Origin: Micromonospora lutea
GTDB taxonomy: Bacteria > Actinomycetota > Actinomycetes > Mycobacteriales > Micromonosporaceae
Assembly (NCBI RefSeq): GCF_016863535.1
Contig: NZ_BOPB01000005.1
Span: 62,001 to 126,000, forward strand
Reading direction: 5' to 3'
DNA length: 64,000 nt
Notes under the pieces: model-generated
What the model was told of the DNA's origin: nothing
The model's input: the letters and a program-made list of their open reading frames with translations, nothing else
Database searches by the model: none
Part shown: positions 31,469 to 40,065 of the stretch, piece by piece
Position numbering within the stretch: position 1 is the stretch's first letter
How the letters are laid out: every line of letters begins with the position of its first letter
Program-made: the position numbers and the translations under genes

Positions 31469-32485
31469 TCACGCGGCGGTGACCCGGCGGCGCGGCAGCC
31501 GGTGCCGCAGTTCCGCCAGTGGCGGCCGTTCCTCCACGGCGACGTCGCTGACCACGATCTCCCGGTCCAGGTTCGGCAGCGCGTCGGAGCCGCCCCGGCG
31601 GAACTGGGTGAGCAGGGCGGTGGGCAGCACCTCCGGGTTCGCCCAGCCCCGGCGCTGCAACCGCGACCAGACGGTGAGCATGATCTGGGCGGACATCCGG
31701 CCCAGCGCGGCGGTGTCCTGATGCCGGTGCTTGCGCTCGCCGAGATCCACCTGGGCCAGCGCGTCCAACCCGACGAGTTCCAGCAGGTCGATCAGCATGG
31801 CGGTCTCGACGCCGTAGCCGGAGACGAACGGCACCCGCGCGAGCACCTCCCGGCGACCGGCGTACTCACCGGCGAGGGGCTGGACGAACCCGGCCAACTC
31901 CGGCCAGAACAGGTTCAGCATCGGCCGGGCCGCCAGCTCCGTGACCCGGCCGCCGCCGTCGGCCTCCACACCGTTGGTGCTGACCAGGGGCCGGTGGTAG
32001 AAGCCCTTGACGAAGTCGACCGACGGATCGGTCAGCAGCGGGCCGAGCAGGCCGGTGACGAAGTGCGGTCGAAACTCGCGCAGGTCGGCGTCGACGAAGG
32101 CCACCACGTCACCCTCGGCCGCGGCCAGGCCGGCCCAGAGCGCGTCGCCCTTGCCGGTCAGCCGGGGCAACCCCCGGGTCATCACGTCCTGGCTGACCAC
32201 CTCGGCGCCGGCGGACCGGGCCACCGCCGCGGTGCGGTCGGTGGACCGCGAGTCGACCACGATCAGCTCGTCGACCAGCGACACCCGGTCCATCAGGTGT
32301 TCACGGATGGTGGCCACGATCGCCCCCACGGTGGCTTCCTCGTTGCGGGCCGGCAGCACCACGCTGACCCGGCTGTCTCCCTTGGCCCGCAGCAGCCGTC
32401 GGGTCGGCCAGTCGGCGGCCGAGGTGGTCCGATAGGTTGCCCAGGCCTCCACCACCGGCGAGACCAGAGATTCGTTGCTGCGCAC
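31469..32485 (-). CDS. gpgS: Glucosyl-3-phosphoglycerate synthase
   Basis: GT81 retaining glycosyltransferase (GT-A fold) that joins glucose from UDP- or ADP-glucose to 3-phosphoglycerate, giving the precursor of glucosylglycerate and, in mycobacteria, of methylglucose lipopolysaccharide. The 338-residue protein shows VVLPARNEEATVG for the donor site, the metal motif VDADL, GKGDALW, and GYGVETAML with KHRHQD near the acceptor site. GTG 32485 is preferred over the longer 32521 start because GAGGGGG lies 7 bases upstream. No gpgP phosphatase is next to it. Divergent from secA2. Confidence 0.92.
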   Translation of the reverse strand: MRSNESLVSPVVEAWATYRTTSAADWPTRRLLRAKGDSRVSVVLPARNEEATVGAIVATIREHLMDRVSLVDELIVVDSRSTDRTAAVARSAGAEVVSQDVMTRGLPRLTGKGDALWAGLAAAEGDVVAFVDADLREFRPHFVTGLLGPLLTDPSVDFVKGFYHRPLVSTNGVEADGGGRVTELAARPMLNLFWPELAGFVQPLAGEYAGRREVLARVPFVSGYGVETAMLIDLLELVGLDALAQVDLGERKHRHQDTAALGRMSAQIMLTVWSRLQRRGWANPEVLPTALLTQFRRGGSDALPNLDREIVVSDVAVEERPPLAELRHRLPRRRVTAA

Positions 32486-32531
32486 AGGCACCCCCTCGCC
32501 GGGAGTTGGGTTTCCCAGCACCCCGCACGCT

Positions 32532-32544
32532 AACCGGACCGGTT
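32532..32544. promoter_or_regulatory. AACCGG-A-CCGGTT palindrome in the gpgS/secA2 divergent region
   Basis: Perfect 6-1-6 palindrome 47 bases before the gpgS start. The 286-bp gap between gpgS and secA2 contains no gene; a possible operator, with no regulator identified. Confidence 0.35.
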
Positions 32545-32771
32545 CTCAGCTTGATCAGCAGCGTGCGCCGGGCACGTTCCCGGCTGATGAACCTCAGATC
32601 GCGCCCCGATCGACCCTCGTCGACGCCCGCGCTCTCGCCGTCCGGTCGCGCCTATCCGCTGGACACCCTCGGTGTGAAGCCCGAAGAGCGCATGATCGCG
32701 CGGATGTGGTGGGTCGGAACGGGGGCAGGCGGGACGTCCAAGATCGCTCCGGTCGCGTACCGTTGCGGCTC

Positions 32772-35066
32772 ATGGGTGTGTCGCAACGGTTGAAGACCAG
32801 GTTCCGCCGGTTCCTCCAACGCCCGGGGACCACGGTCGATCTGGCCCCGCTGGAGAAGCTGCTGCCGGTCATCGAGGCCCGCGAGGAGGAGATCTCGGCG
32901 TTCGACGACGCCGAACTCACCGAGGCGGCGGCCACGGCGTCGAGCTACGAGGAGATCTGCGCGCTCGGCCGCGAGGCGGCCCGCCGAGGCATCGATCAGC
33001 GTCCGTACGACGTCCAGCTGCTGGGCGCCATGTCGCTGCTCTCCGGCAAGGTCGCCGAGATGGCCACCGGTGAGGGCAAGACGCTCACCGCGGCGATCGC
33101 CGCGTACGGCCACGTCCGCCTCGGTAACGGGCCGGTGCACGTGCTGACCGTGAACGACTACCTGGCCCGCCGCGACGCCCAGTGGATGGAGCCGATCTAC
33201 ACCCTGCTCGGGCTCACCGTCGGCTGGGTCAACGAGGCTTCCACCCCGATCGAGCGGCGTGCCGCGTACGCCTGCGACGTCACCTACGTGTCGGTCAGCG
33301 AGGCCGGTTTCGACTTCCTCCGCGACCAGCTCGTCACCGACATCGAGGACCGGGTGCAGCGTCCGCTGCGTACCGCGATCGTCGACGAGGCCGACTCGAT
33401 CCTGATCGACGAGGCCCGGGTGCCGATGGTCCTGGCCGGCTCGGTCCCCGGTGAGCAGGACCCGGTGCACGCCGCCGCCGCGCTCGTCCGCGGCCTGCGC
33501 AAGGGCCGGCACTTCACGGTCGCCGAGGACGGCCGCAGCGTGGCCTTCACCTCCGCCGGCCTGGCCGCCGTCGAGGCCAAGCTCGGCATCGACCTGTACG
33601 ACGAGGAGAACGTCGAGCAGCTCTCGGCGGTGAACGTGGCGCTGCACGCGCACGCCCTGCTGCACCGGGACGTGGACTACATCGTCCGGGACGGCACGGT
33701 CGAGCTGATCGACGAGATGCGGGGGCGGGTCGCCCAGCGCCGCCGCTGGCCCGACGGGCTCCAGGCGGCAGTCGAGGCCAAGGAGGGGTTGGACGCCACC
33801 GCCGAGGGCGAGGTGCTCGGCACCATCGCCGTGCAGGCGTACGTCGGGCTCTACCCGGTGGTCTGCGGCATGACCGCCACCGCGGTGCTCGTCGGCGACC
33901 AGCTGCGGGAGTTCTTCGGCCTGGAGGTCGCGGTGATCCCGCCGAACACCCCGTGCGTCCGGGTCGACGAGCCGGACCGCATCTACGCCACCCGGGCGGA
34001 GAAGGAGGAGGCGCTGATCGACGAGATCCGGCGCTGCCACGCCGACGGGCGTCCGGTGCTGGTCGGCACGCTGGACGTCAAGGAGTCCGAGCAGCTGGCC
34101 GCCGGGCTCAACGCCGCCGGGGTGCCGTGTGTGGTGCTCAACGCGAAGAACGACGACGAGGAAGCGACGATCATTGCCGAGGCCGGCGCGTTCGGCGCGG
34201 TCACCGTTTCCACCCAGATGGCCGGCCGGGGTGTGGACATCCGCCTCGGCGGCAGCGACCAGGCCGACCGGGAGCGGGTGGCCGGACTGGGCGGCCTCTA
34301 CGTGATGGGCAGCGGCCGGCACGACAGCCGCCGCGTCGACGACCAGTTGCGGGGCCGGGCCGGTCGCCAGGGCGACCCCGGCGGGTCGGTCTTCTTCGTC
34401 AGCCTGGAGGACGACCTCGTCGTCCGGCACGCCGGTGACACGGTGCCGCCGTCGCCCCGGATGAACGCCGACGGCCTGGTCACCGACGCGCAGGTGGACT
34501 ACGCCGTCGAGCACGCCCAGCGGGTCGCGGAAGGGGTCAACCACGAGATCCACCGCAACACCTGGCGCTACAGCGTGGTGATCGAGCAGCAGCGCAAGGC
34601 CCTCGCCGAACGCCGCGAGCGGCTGCTCACCAGCGACGTGGCGGCGCTGATGCTGCTGGACAAGATGCCGGAGAAGGCCGGTGAGATGGACGAGGACCTG
34701 CTCGCCCAGGCGGCCCGGTCGATCGCCCTCTATCACCTCGACCGGCTGTGGGCGTCGCACCTGGCCGAGCTGTCGGAGGTCCGCGAGGGCGTGCACCTGC
34801 GGGCGCTGGGGCGGCTCGACCCGCTCGACGAGTTCCACCGGGCCGCGGTTCCGGCGTTCACCGACCTGGTTCCGGCGATCGAGGCGCGGACGCTCGCGAC
34901 CTTCGCCGAGACCGAGTTCGACGAGGACTGGGAGCCCGACGCGGCGGAACTGGTCCGTCCGAGCGCCACCTGGACGTACCTCGTGCACGACAACCCGTTC
35001 GGCTCCGAGTTGGACCGGTTGATCGCCTCGGTCGGTCGGCGGCTCAGCGGGGCGGGTTCTCGTTAG
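32772..35066 (+). CDS. secA2: Accessory preprotein translocase ATPase SecA2
   Basis: SecA-family DEAD-like motor of 764 residues, the shorter accessory form of actinobacteria that exports a small set of proteins through SecYEG. Walker A is MATGEGKT (97-104), DEAD at 205-208 (IVDEADSILIDEA), the second motor domain has STQMAGRGVDIRLGG, and the preprotein crosslinking and scaffold parts follow. It lacks the C-terminal CxCx8CH zinc tail of SecA1, as expected for SecA2. I start at ATG 32772 (MGVSQRLKTRF); the frame extends 99 codons further upstream, but that portion overlaps gpgS and looks non-coding. No strong ribosome site precedes the ATG. Confidence 0.93.
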   Translation: MGVSQRLKTRFRRFLQRPGTTVDLAPLEKLLPVIEAREEEISAFDDAELTEAAATASSYEEICALGREAARRGIDQRPYDVQLLGAMSLLSGKVAEMATGEGKTLTAAIAAYGHVRLGNGPVHVLTVNDYLARRDAQWMEPIYTLLGLTVGWVNEASTPIERRAAYACDVTYVSVSEAGFDFLRDQLVTDIEDRVQRPLRTAIVDEADSILIDEARVPMVLAGSVPGEQDPVHAAAALVRGLRKGRHFTVAEDGRSVAFTSAGLAAVEAKLGIDLYDEENVEQLSAVNVALHAHALLHRDVDYIVRDGTVELIDEMRGRVAQRRRWPDGLQAAVEAKEGLDATAEGEVLGTIAVQAYVGLYPVVCGMTATAVLVGDQLREFFGLEVAVIPPNTPCVRVDEPDRIYATRAEKEEALIDEIRRCHADGRPVLVGTLDVKESEQLAAGLNAAGVPCVVLNAKNDDEEATIIAEAGAFGAVTVSTQMAGRGVDIRLGGSDQADRERVAGLGGLYVMGSGRHDSRRVDDQLRGRAGRQGDPGGSVFFVSLEDDLVVRHAGDTVPPSPRMNADGLVTDAQVDYAVEHAQRVAEGVNHEIHRNTWRYSVVIEQQRKALAERRERLLTSDVAALMLLDKMPEKAGEMDEDLLAQAARSIALYHLDRLWASHLAELSEVREGVHLRALGRLDPLDEFHRAAVPAFTDLVPAIEARTLATFAETEFDEDWEPDAAELVRPSATWTYLVHDNPFGSELDRLIASVGRRLSGAGSR

Positions 35067-35131
35067 GTCGCCTGGTCCGGCACACCCCTCCCGGCGGCAC
35101 CCGTAGGCTGGGAGGGGCCCCGGTTTGCGCC

Positions 35132-35157
35132 GTTTCGACCATTGTTGGCGGGGGTAG
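35132..35157 (+). promoter_or_regulatory. SigB/SigF-type promoter of the ANTAR gene
   Basis: GTTT (35132-35135), 16 bases, GGGTAG (35152-35157), about 100 bases before the GTG start of the GAF-ANTAR gene. Confidence 0.6.
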
Positions 35158-35256
35158 TAGGGCGATCGTGATGTCAAGGGCGGCTACCAGCGCGGGGGCC
35201 GGGCCGAGGAGGAGACGGGTGACGACGCTGACCGGGCGTACGGGAGCCGCGGGCCG

Positions 35257-35997
35257 GTGAACCTGGAGACACGTGCACCGCTGGCGGAGACGTTCGGCGT
35301 GCTGGAGACGGCTGCCCTGTTACGGGAGTTGACCGCCGGGCTGATCGCCGTGGACGACTTCGACGCGGCGCTGTCCGCGCTGGTCCGGATCACCCGGGAC
35401 GCCCTTCCGGGAGTGCGCTGGTGCGGCTTCACCGCCCTGCGGGCCGGTGAGCCGGCGGGCGTCGCCGCCTCCGATCCCCGGTTGAGCGGGCTGGACGACC
35501 TGCGGTACGGCCCGGACACCCCGGCGATGGAGGCGATCCGCCGCCGGGAGATGGTCGGCGCGGAGGAGCTGAGCGCCGAGTCACGCTGGCCGCACTGGAC
35601 GCCCCGCGCCCGCGAGCTGGGCGTACGCGGAGTGATCTCAGCGCCGGTGGACATCGACGACCACGTGATCGGCGCGGTCAACCTGTACGCCGCCGAATCC
35701 GACGCGCTGACCCCCGGGCACCAGTTGACCGCGATGCTGCTGGCCGAACACGCCGGTCTGCTGCTGGCGGCGGTACGGGACCGGGAGAAACGCGCCGCCC
35801 TGACGGTGCAGCAGGACACCGCCCTGCTCAACGACGGCGTGATTGGTCAGGCCGTCGGCGTCATCATGACCCAGCGCGGCTGCCCGGCCGAGGAAGCCCT
35901 CGACGTGTTGCGCAGCGCGGCGTCGTCACTGTCGATCCCGCTGCGGGAAGTGGCGGAGCGGTTGGTCAGCACGGTCTCCCGACCCCGGGACAACTGA
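35257..35997 (+). CDS. GAF-ANTAR domain regulator
   Basis: A 246-residue sensor/RNA-binding protein. GAF-like domain at about 20-180 (CGFTALRAGEPAG, then GVISAPVDIDDHVIGAVNLYA), and a C-terminal ANTAR domain at about 183-243 (GVIGQAVGVIMTQRGCPAEE followed by ALDVLRSAASS). ANTAR proteins bind paired hexaloop hairpins and stop transcription termination in target leaders; targets are not visible here. The ribosome site at GTG 35257 is weak. It stands alone between secA2 and DUF2231, behind a SigB/SigF-type promoter. Confidence 0.87.
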   Translation: MNLETRAPLAETFGVLETAALLRELTAGLIAVDDFDAALSALVRITRDALPGVRWCGFTALRAGEPAGVAASDPRLSGLDDLRYGPDTPAMEAIRRREMVGAEELSAESRWPHWTPRARELGVRGVISAPVDIDDHVIGAVNLYAAESDALTPGHQLTAMLLAEHAGLLLAAVRDREKRAALTVQQDTALLNDGVIGQAVGVIMTQRGCPAEEALDVLRSAASSLSIPLREVAERLVSTVSRPRDN

Positions 35998-36009
35998 TCG
36001 GGGCGTGTC

Positions 36010-36035
36010 GTTTCACCCCGGTGGCACCCGGGTAG
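36010..36035 (+). promoter_or_regulatory. SigB/SigF-type promoter of the DUF2231 gene
   Basis: GTTT (36010-36013), 16 bases, GGGTAG (36030-36035), 39 bases before the ATG. One of the clearest examples in the window. Confidence 0.7.
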
Positions 36036-36074
36036 CACCCTGGGCTGATGGACTGAACCTATCTCCAGGGGGCC

Positions 36075-36578
36075 ATGATGCAGAGCCGGCTGCGGGTGCA
36101 GGGGCATCCCATCCAACCGATGCTGGTGACGTTTCCGTACGGGCTCTTCGTCTGTGCCGTCATCTTCGACCTCGCCGACGTGGTCGGTGGGCCGGCCTTC
36201 CTCGGCGAGGTGGGTTACTGGACGGCGGTGGCCGCTCTGGTGGCGGCGGCGTTGACGGCGATCGCCGGGATGGTCGACCTGTGGGACGTGCCGCCGGACC
36301 GTACCCGCCGCACGGCGATCAGCTTCAACGTCGTCAACGCGGCGATGGCCGGGCTGTTCCTGCTCTCCTGCCTGGTCCGGGCGGAGGCGACGAACCGTGG
36401 CGTCAGCCCGGCGCTGCTGGTCGTCGAGGTGCTCGCCCTCGCCGTCGGCGGGGTCGGCGTACACCTCGGCGCGCGGCTGATGCGCCACTTCGACGCCAGC
36501 CGGTCCGAGGTGACCAGCGTCGAGATCGTACGCGGCGTCGACGCTCGCACCGTCGAGTTGGTGCGTCCCCGCCCGTAG
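36075..36578 (+). CDS. DUF2231 membrane protein
   Basis: A 167-residue protein with four predicted membrane helices (about 14-36, 44-66, 84-104 and 114-134). The GHPIQPMLVTFPYGLF start is diagnostic of DUF2231, a family of unknown function often found in general-stress regulons of actinobacteria. The C-terminal 35 residues are charged and cytosolic. Two adjacent ATGs (36075, 36078) compete for the GGGGG site. A hairpin follows the stop. Confidence 0.85.
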   Translation: MMQSRLRVQGHPIQPMLVTFPYGLFVCAVIFDLADVVGGPAFLGEVGYWTAVAALVAAALTAIAGMVDLWDVPPDRTRRTAISFNVVNAAMAGLFLLSCLVRAEATNRGVSPALLVVEVLALAVGGVGVHLGARLMRHFDASRSEVTSVEIVRGVDARTVELVRPRP

Positions 36579-36609
36579 GGCCTGGGTGCACCCGGAGCGG
36601 GTGCTCACG

Positions 36610-36639
36610 GCGAGCCGTCGCGCGACTGCGGCGGCTCGC
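36610..36639 (+). terminator. Hairpin downstream of DUF2231
   Basis: GCGAGCCG (36610-36617) and CGGCTCGC (36632-36639) are exact complements with a 14-base loop, 31 bases after the stop. Confidence 0.5.
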
Positions 36640-36679
36640 GGTCGTCGGTGTCGGAAGTCGTCGGGCATGGGAATAGGCG

Positions 36680-37471
36680 TTGCCGGAACGGGCCGAGCCG
36701 GACACGCTGACCGCCGTGCGGGAAGAAGCGAGCTTCGCGGATCTGATCGCCGAGGGCGCCGCGGCGCCGGTCGAGGGGTGGGCGTTCGACTGGCTCGCCG
36801 GGCGGGCCACGGAGGAGCGGCCGCCGTGGGGTTACGCGCGCCTGGTGGCGGCCCGGATGGCGCGGGTCGACGCGGCGCTGGACATCGACACCGGCGGGGG
36901 AGAGGTGCTGGCCGAGGTGCCCCAACCGCCTCCGCTGCTGATCGCGACCGAGGCGTGGCCGCCGAACGTGCCGGTGGCGCGGGCCAACCTCGCTGCGCTC
37001 GGCGCGAACGTGGTGGCGGTGACCGCCGACGCGCCGCTGCCGTTCCGTGCCGCCGCCTTCGATCTGGTGGTCAGCCGGCATCCGGTGCGAACCGACTGGC
37101 CCGAGGTGGCGCGGGTGCTGCGCCCGGGCGGTACGTTCCTGTCGCAGCAGATCGGCCCGGGGACTGTACGCGAACTCAGTGCGGCGATCCTCGGCCCACT
37201 GCCGCCTCCGGCGCACCGCCATCCGGAGCAGGCGGTGGCCGCCGCAAGGGCCGCCGGCCTGACCGTGGTGGACCTGCGCGAGGCGACTCTGCGCACGGTC
37301 TTCCACGACATCGGCGCGGTGGTCTGGTTTCTGCGCAAGGTGATCTGGACGGTGCCCGGGTTCACCGTGGCAGCGCACCTACCCGCGTTGCGCCGGTTGC
37401 ACGAACGGATCCGAGCCGAGGGACCGTTCGTCGCCCACGCCCGCCGCTTCCTCATCGAGGTCAGCGCGTAG
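36680..37471 (+). CDS. SAM-dependent methyltransferase
   Basis: Class I methyltransferase of 263 residues. The fold is recognisable from LDIDTGGGEVL (motif I at about 67-77), ANLAALGANVVAVTADAPLPF, then FDLVVSRHPVRTDWPEVARVLRPGGTFLSQQIGPG (motifs II-III). The C-terminal part with TVFHDIGAVVWFLRKVIW is typical of the small-molecule methyltransferases near trmB-like families. The substrate is unknown. The start is uncertain: TTG 36680 behind GGGAATAGG, or GTG 36716. Convergent with the ankyrin gene. Confidence 0.83.
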   Translation: MPERAEPDTLTAVREEASFADLIAEGAAAPVEGWAFDWLAGRATEERPPWGYARLVAARMARVDAALDIDTGGGEVLAEVPQPPPLLIATEAWPPNVPVARANLAALGANVVAVTADAPLPFRAAAFDLVVSRHPVRTDWPEVARVLRPGGTFLSQQIGPGTVRELSAAILGPLPPPAHRHPEQAVAAARAAGLTVVDLREATLRTVFHDIGAVVWFLRKVIWTVPGFTVAAHLPALRRLHERIRAEGPFVAHARRFLIEVSA

Positions 37472-37477
37472 GCGGCA

Positions 37478-37502
37478 CGTCGACGCCCGCCACGCGTCGA
37501 CG
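37478..37502. terminator. Bidirectional hairpin terminator
   Basis: CGTCGACGC (37478-37486) and its complement GCGTCGACG (37494-37502) around a 7-base loop, between convergent stops. Confidence 0.65.
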
Positions 37503-37524
37503 ACTGGCCGCCTCCACCGAGGAG

Positions 37525-37917
37525 TCAGCCGGAGCGGAGGAGCGCGAGCATCTCGGGCAGGTCGAAGAACTCGGCGGTGGCCACCGCGGACGGATCGCCG
37601 CCGTCGGGGTCGGCGCCGGCGTCGAGCAGTGCGCGTACCGCCTCCGCGTTGCTGCGGAACACCGCAGCGGCCAGCGCAGTCTGTCCCCGGTCGTTGGCGC
37701 GGGAGTGATCGGCGCCCCGGTCGAGCAGCGCGTGCACCGTCTCCGGGTGGGCGTGATACGCCGCCAGGATCAGCAGGGTGTCACCCTTGTGGTTGGTCAG
37801 GTTGACCGGCAGCCCCGCGTCGACGTACCCGGCGAGTTCCGTGGTCGCGCCGTCGCGCGCCAGGTCGAACATCCGGTGTGCGAATTCCAGGGTCTCGGCG
37901 TCGAGTTCGTCGCTCAC
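37525..37917 (-). CDS. Ankyrin-repeat protein
   Basis: A 130-residue protein with three ankyrin repeats (about 39-72, 73-105, 106-128; HKGDTLLILAAYHAHPETVHALLDRGAD is the clearest part), preceded by an acidic helix with the MFDLARDGATTEL pattern. Likely a small protein-protein interaction module; the partner is unknown. GTG start 37917 with a weak ribosome site. Nothing else is transcribed with it. Confidence 0.85.
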   Translation of the reverse strand: MSDELDAETLEFAHRMFDLARDGATTELAGYVDAGLPVNLTNHKGDTLLILAAYHAHPETVHALLDRGADHSRANDRGQTALAAAVFRSNAEAVRALLDAGADPDGGDPSAVATAEFFDLPEMLALLRSG

Positions 37918-38065
37918 CGGCTCAGGCTAGTGGTCGCCGCCGCGTCGGTGCGCACCGCCGGCCGACCCAGTGATCTTCGCCCGGTCGCGCGCCGTACCGG
38001 CGTCCGGCGACCACCGCCGGGTGAACGGCGCGAGCATCGGTGTCCCAGATAGTAAGATTACCTAC

Positions 38066-38082
38066 TAAACCTATAGGGTTTA
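38066..38082. promoter_or_regulatory. TAAACC-TATAG-GGTTTA operator upstream of sulfur genes
   Basis: Perfect 6-5-6 inverted repeat, AT-rich, 49 bases before the cysteine dioxygenase ATG. The flanks (AGTAAGATTACCTAC before it) are also AT-rich and could hold the promoter. The placement before two sulfur genes suggests a sulfur- or cysteine-responsive repressor (Rrf2/CymR-type operators look similar), but no regulator is nearby. Confidence 0.6.
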
Positions 38083-38130
38083 TTCCGTAAGCTGGTCGAG
38101 ACAACCGCCGACGACCGTCGCGAGGACCAG

Positions 38131-38592
38131 ATGCCTTCCGTACCCGTCACCGAACCGGACCTGCTCGCCATCGCCCGCCGCTGGTCCGCCGATCCGGCGA
38201 GCTGGCCGGTGCCACTGCGCTTCGACCCCGTCAGCCGGTGGTACGCCCGGTTGGCCGTCCACGACGACCACGAAGTGTGGGCGCTGAGCTGGCTCCCCGG
38301 TCAGGGCACCGACCTGCACGACCACGGCGGCTCGTCCGGCGCCTTCTTGGTGGCCTCGGGAACCCTCACCGAGGAGACCGTCAGCGGTGGCCGGCTGCGG
38401 CCGCACCTGCTCTCCGCCGGTTCCGGCCGACGCTTCGGCCCCCGACACCTGCACATGGTGACCAACCGGCACACCGAACCGGCGGTGAGCGTCCACGTCT
38501 ACGGCCCGGCGCTGCGTCGGATGATCCGCTACCACCTCGTCCAGGGCCGGCTGTTGGTCGCCGAGGTGGCCGAGGCCGGCGTCGCATGGTGA
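38131..38592 (+). CDS. Cysteine dioxygenase family protein
   Basis: Cupin enzyme of 153 residues that adds O2 to cysteine thiol, giving cysteine sulfinate, using mononuclear Fe(II). The iron ligands are His63 and His65 (TDLHDHGGSSG) and His122 (AVSVHVYG), in the family order. The ATG has a GAGGA site and follows the TAAACC operator. It probably shares a transcript with the rhodanese gene 62 bases later, so both would manage excess cysteine or sulfide. Substrate assignment rests on motif and context only; related thiol dioxygenases act on 3-mercaptopropionate. Confidence 0.85.
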   Translation: MPSVPVTEPDLLAIARRWSADPASWPVPLRFDPVSRWYARLAVHDDHEVWALSWLPGQGTDLHDHGGSSGAFLVASGTLTEETVSGGRLRPHLLSAGSGRRFGPRHLHMVTNRHTEPAVSVHVYGPALRRMIRYHLVQGRLLVAEVAEAGVAW

Positions 38593-38654
38593 GACGCAGA
38601 CCACGCACGCCGCCCGTGTCCCGTACCGATGATCGTTCCGGGAAGGAACCACCG

Positions 38655-39149
38655 ATGTCACAGGTCGATCCCGCCGCCGGCTGTCCGGCGTCGGTGCCGC
38701 CCCCGGGCTCCCGGGGAATAGCCGAGATCCTCGCCGCCGCCCGCGCCCGGCTCGTCCGCCTCGACCCCGAACGGGCGCATCTGGCGTACCGTGCCGGCGC
38801 CCTGCTGGTCGACATTCGTCCCGCCGCGCAACGCGCGGCACACGGCACCGTGCCGGGTGCCCTGACCATCGAGCGCAACGTGCTGGAGTGGCGTCTGGAT
38901 CCCCGGTGCCCCGCCCGGCTACCGCAGGCGGTCGGCTACGACCTGCCCGTGGTGGTCCTCTGTCAGGAGGGCTACACCTCGTCGCTGGCCGCCGCCTCGC
39001 TCCAGGACCTCGGGCTGCACCGGGCGACCGATGTGGTCGGCGGCTTTGCCGCCTGGCAGATCGCCGGCCTGCCCGTGCTGGGCCCCACCGCGCCGATCGC
39101 AACATCCATTCTCACGCCCCCGGCGACCGCCGGCCGGGCGTCCCGCTGA
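38655..39149 (+). CDS. Rhodanese-like sulfurtransferase
   Basis: Single rhodanese domain of 164 residues, with catalytic Cys in VVLCQEGYTSSLAA and family motif LVDIRPAAQRAAHG upstream. It transfers sulfane sulfur to thiol or cyanide acceptors. The first 40 residues are low-complexity and not conserved in the fold. ATG 38655 follows GGAAGGAA. It lies between the cysteine dioxygenase and an OmpR-type DNA-binding gene, all in the same direction. Confidence 0.85.
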   Translation: MSQVDPAAGCPASVPPPGSRGIAEILAAARARLVRLDPERAHLAYRAGALLVDIRPAAQRAAHGTVPGALTIERNVLEWRLDPRCPARLPQAVGYDLPVVVLCQEGYTSSLAAASLQDLGLHRATDVVGGFAAWQIAGLPVLGPTAPIATSILTPPATAGRASR

Positions 39150-39193
39150 ACCGCCACGCCCACCGGAGTGGCGGTAGTTCCAGGAGGCCAACC

Positions 39194-39715
39194 GTGTCCG
39201 TCGTCGCTCTCGGCCCGCGCCAGCACCCGCCCCGTCACGCCAACCGGGTCCGGCTGGTGCGGCGGCGCAGCCAGCCGACCCTGACCATCACCGTCGACCT
39301 CGCGTCAGGCCCGGTGAGCCCACGCCTCACCCGGCTGCTCGACCTGCTCGGTGAGATCGCCGAGGCGGGTGAGGCGCGACTGTCCCGCGACGACGCTCCG
39401 GCTGCCGTGGCGGATCCGAACGCGATCCGGATCCTCACCGGTCCCCGGGCCGTACACCAGGGCGACCGGACGATCCCGCTGACCCGGATCGAGTACGACC
39501 TGCTGCTCTTCCTGGCCGAGCGGCCCCACCGGGTGTTCACCCGGCTGCAACTGCTGCATTCGGTCTGGGGCTACGACCACGCGGTGCCCCGGACCGTCGA
39601 CGTGCACGTCCGGCGGCTACGCGCCAAGCTGGGTGCCGGCACCTCGCTGCTGACCACCGTCCACGGTGTCGGCTACCGCCTCGCCGACGAGGCGCGGGTG
39701 ATCATCGAACGGTGA
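39194..39715 (+). CDS. Winged-helix DNA-binding protein, receiver-less OmpR type (first of two)
   Basis: A 173-residue protein ending in a PhoB/OmpR winged helix (about 85-170): LTRIEYDLLLFLAERPHRVF, RLQLLHSVWGYDH, then TVDVHVRRLRAKLG and VHGVGYRLA. The N-terminal 80 residues are not a receiver domain; they are basic and then leucine-rich, with no phospho-acceptor Asp pattern. GTG 39194 follows AGGAGG. It is about half-identical to the protein at 40066-40677, indicating duplication. It follows the rhodanese gene by 44 bases and may regulate the sulfur genes. Confidence 0.85.
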   Translation: MSVVALGPRQHPPRHANRVRLVRRRSQPTLTITVDLASGPVSPRLTRLLDLLGEIAEAGEARLSRDDAPAAVADPNAIRILTGPRAVHQGDRTIPLTRIEYDLLLFLAERPHRVFTRLQLLHSVWGYDHAVPRTVDVHVRRLRAKLGAGTSLLTTVHGVGYRLADEARVIIER

Positions 39716-40065
39716 ATCGGAGCTGACGGGCGGCCCGCCGCGGGCCGGTCCCTGGGGCTGCGTGGATGTCCCGTACGCGTGACGGTCACCGCGTGGGAGC
39801 GCGAACAGTCGACGTCACGCCGGGTGTGCACATCCCGCCCCGAAGGTTGCGAACGGCATCGACCACCCCCGTATCAGGTCAACTTGGCGACTCTGCTGTA
39901 ATCATCTGGCCTCGTACGCAGAGCGAGCGGACGGCTCCGATGTGTCGGTCAATTGTCACATTCATGCAACGCAGCCGCCCCTTGACCCCTGCGCAGGCTC
40001 CGGGAAGCATCGATAGAGCGGCGTCCCGGGGCCGTGGGGAAAGCCCGGACCAGCCAAGGAGGACC
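39716..40065 (+). other. Intergenic region upstream of the second winged-helix gene
   Basis: 350 bases without a convincing gene. The last third is relatively AT-rich (CAATTGTCACATTCATGC at about 39950-39970) and probably carries the promoter; the end holds the AAGGAGG ribosome site. No strong palindrome was found. Confidence 0.5.
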
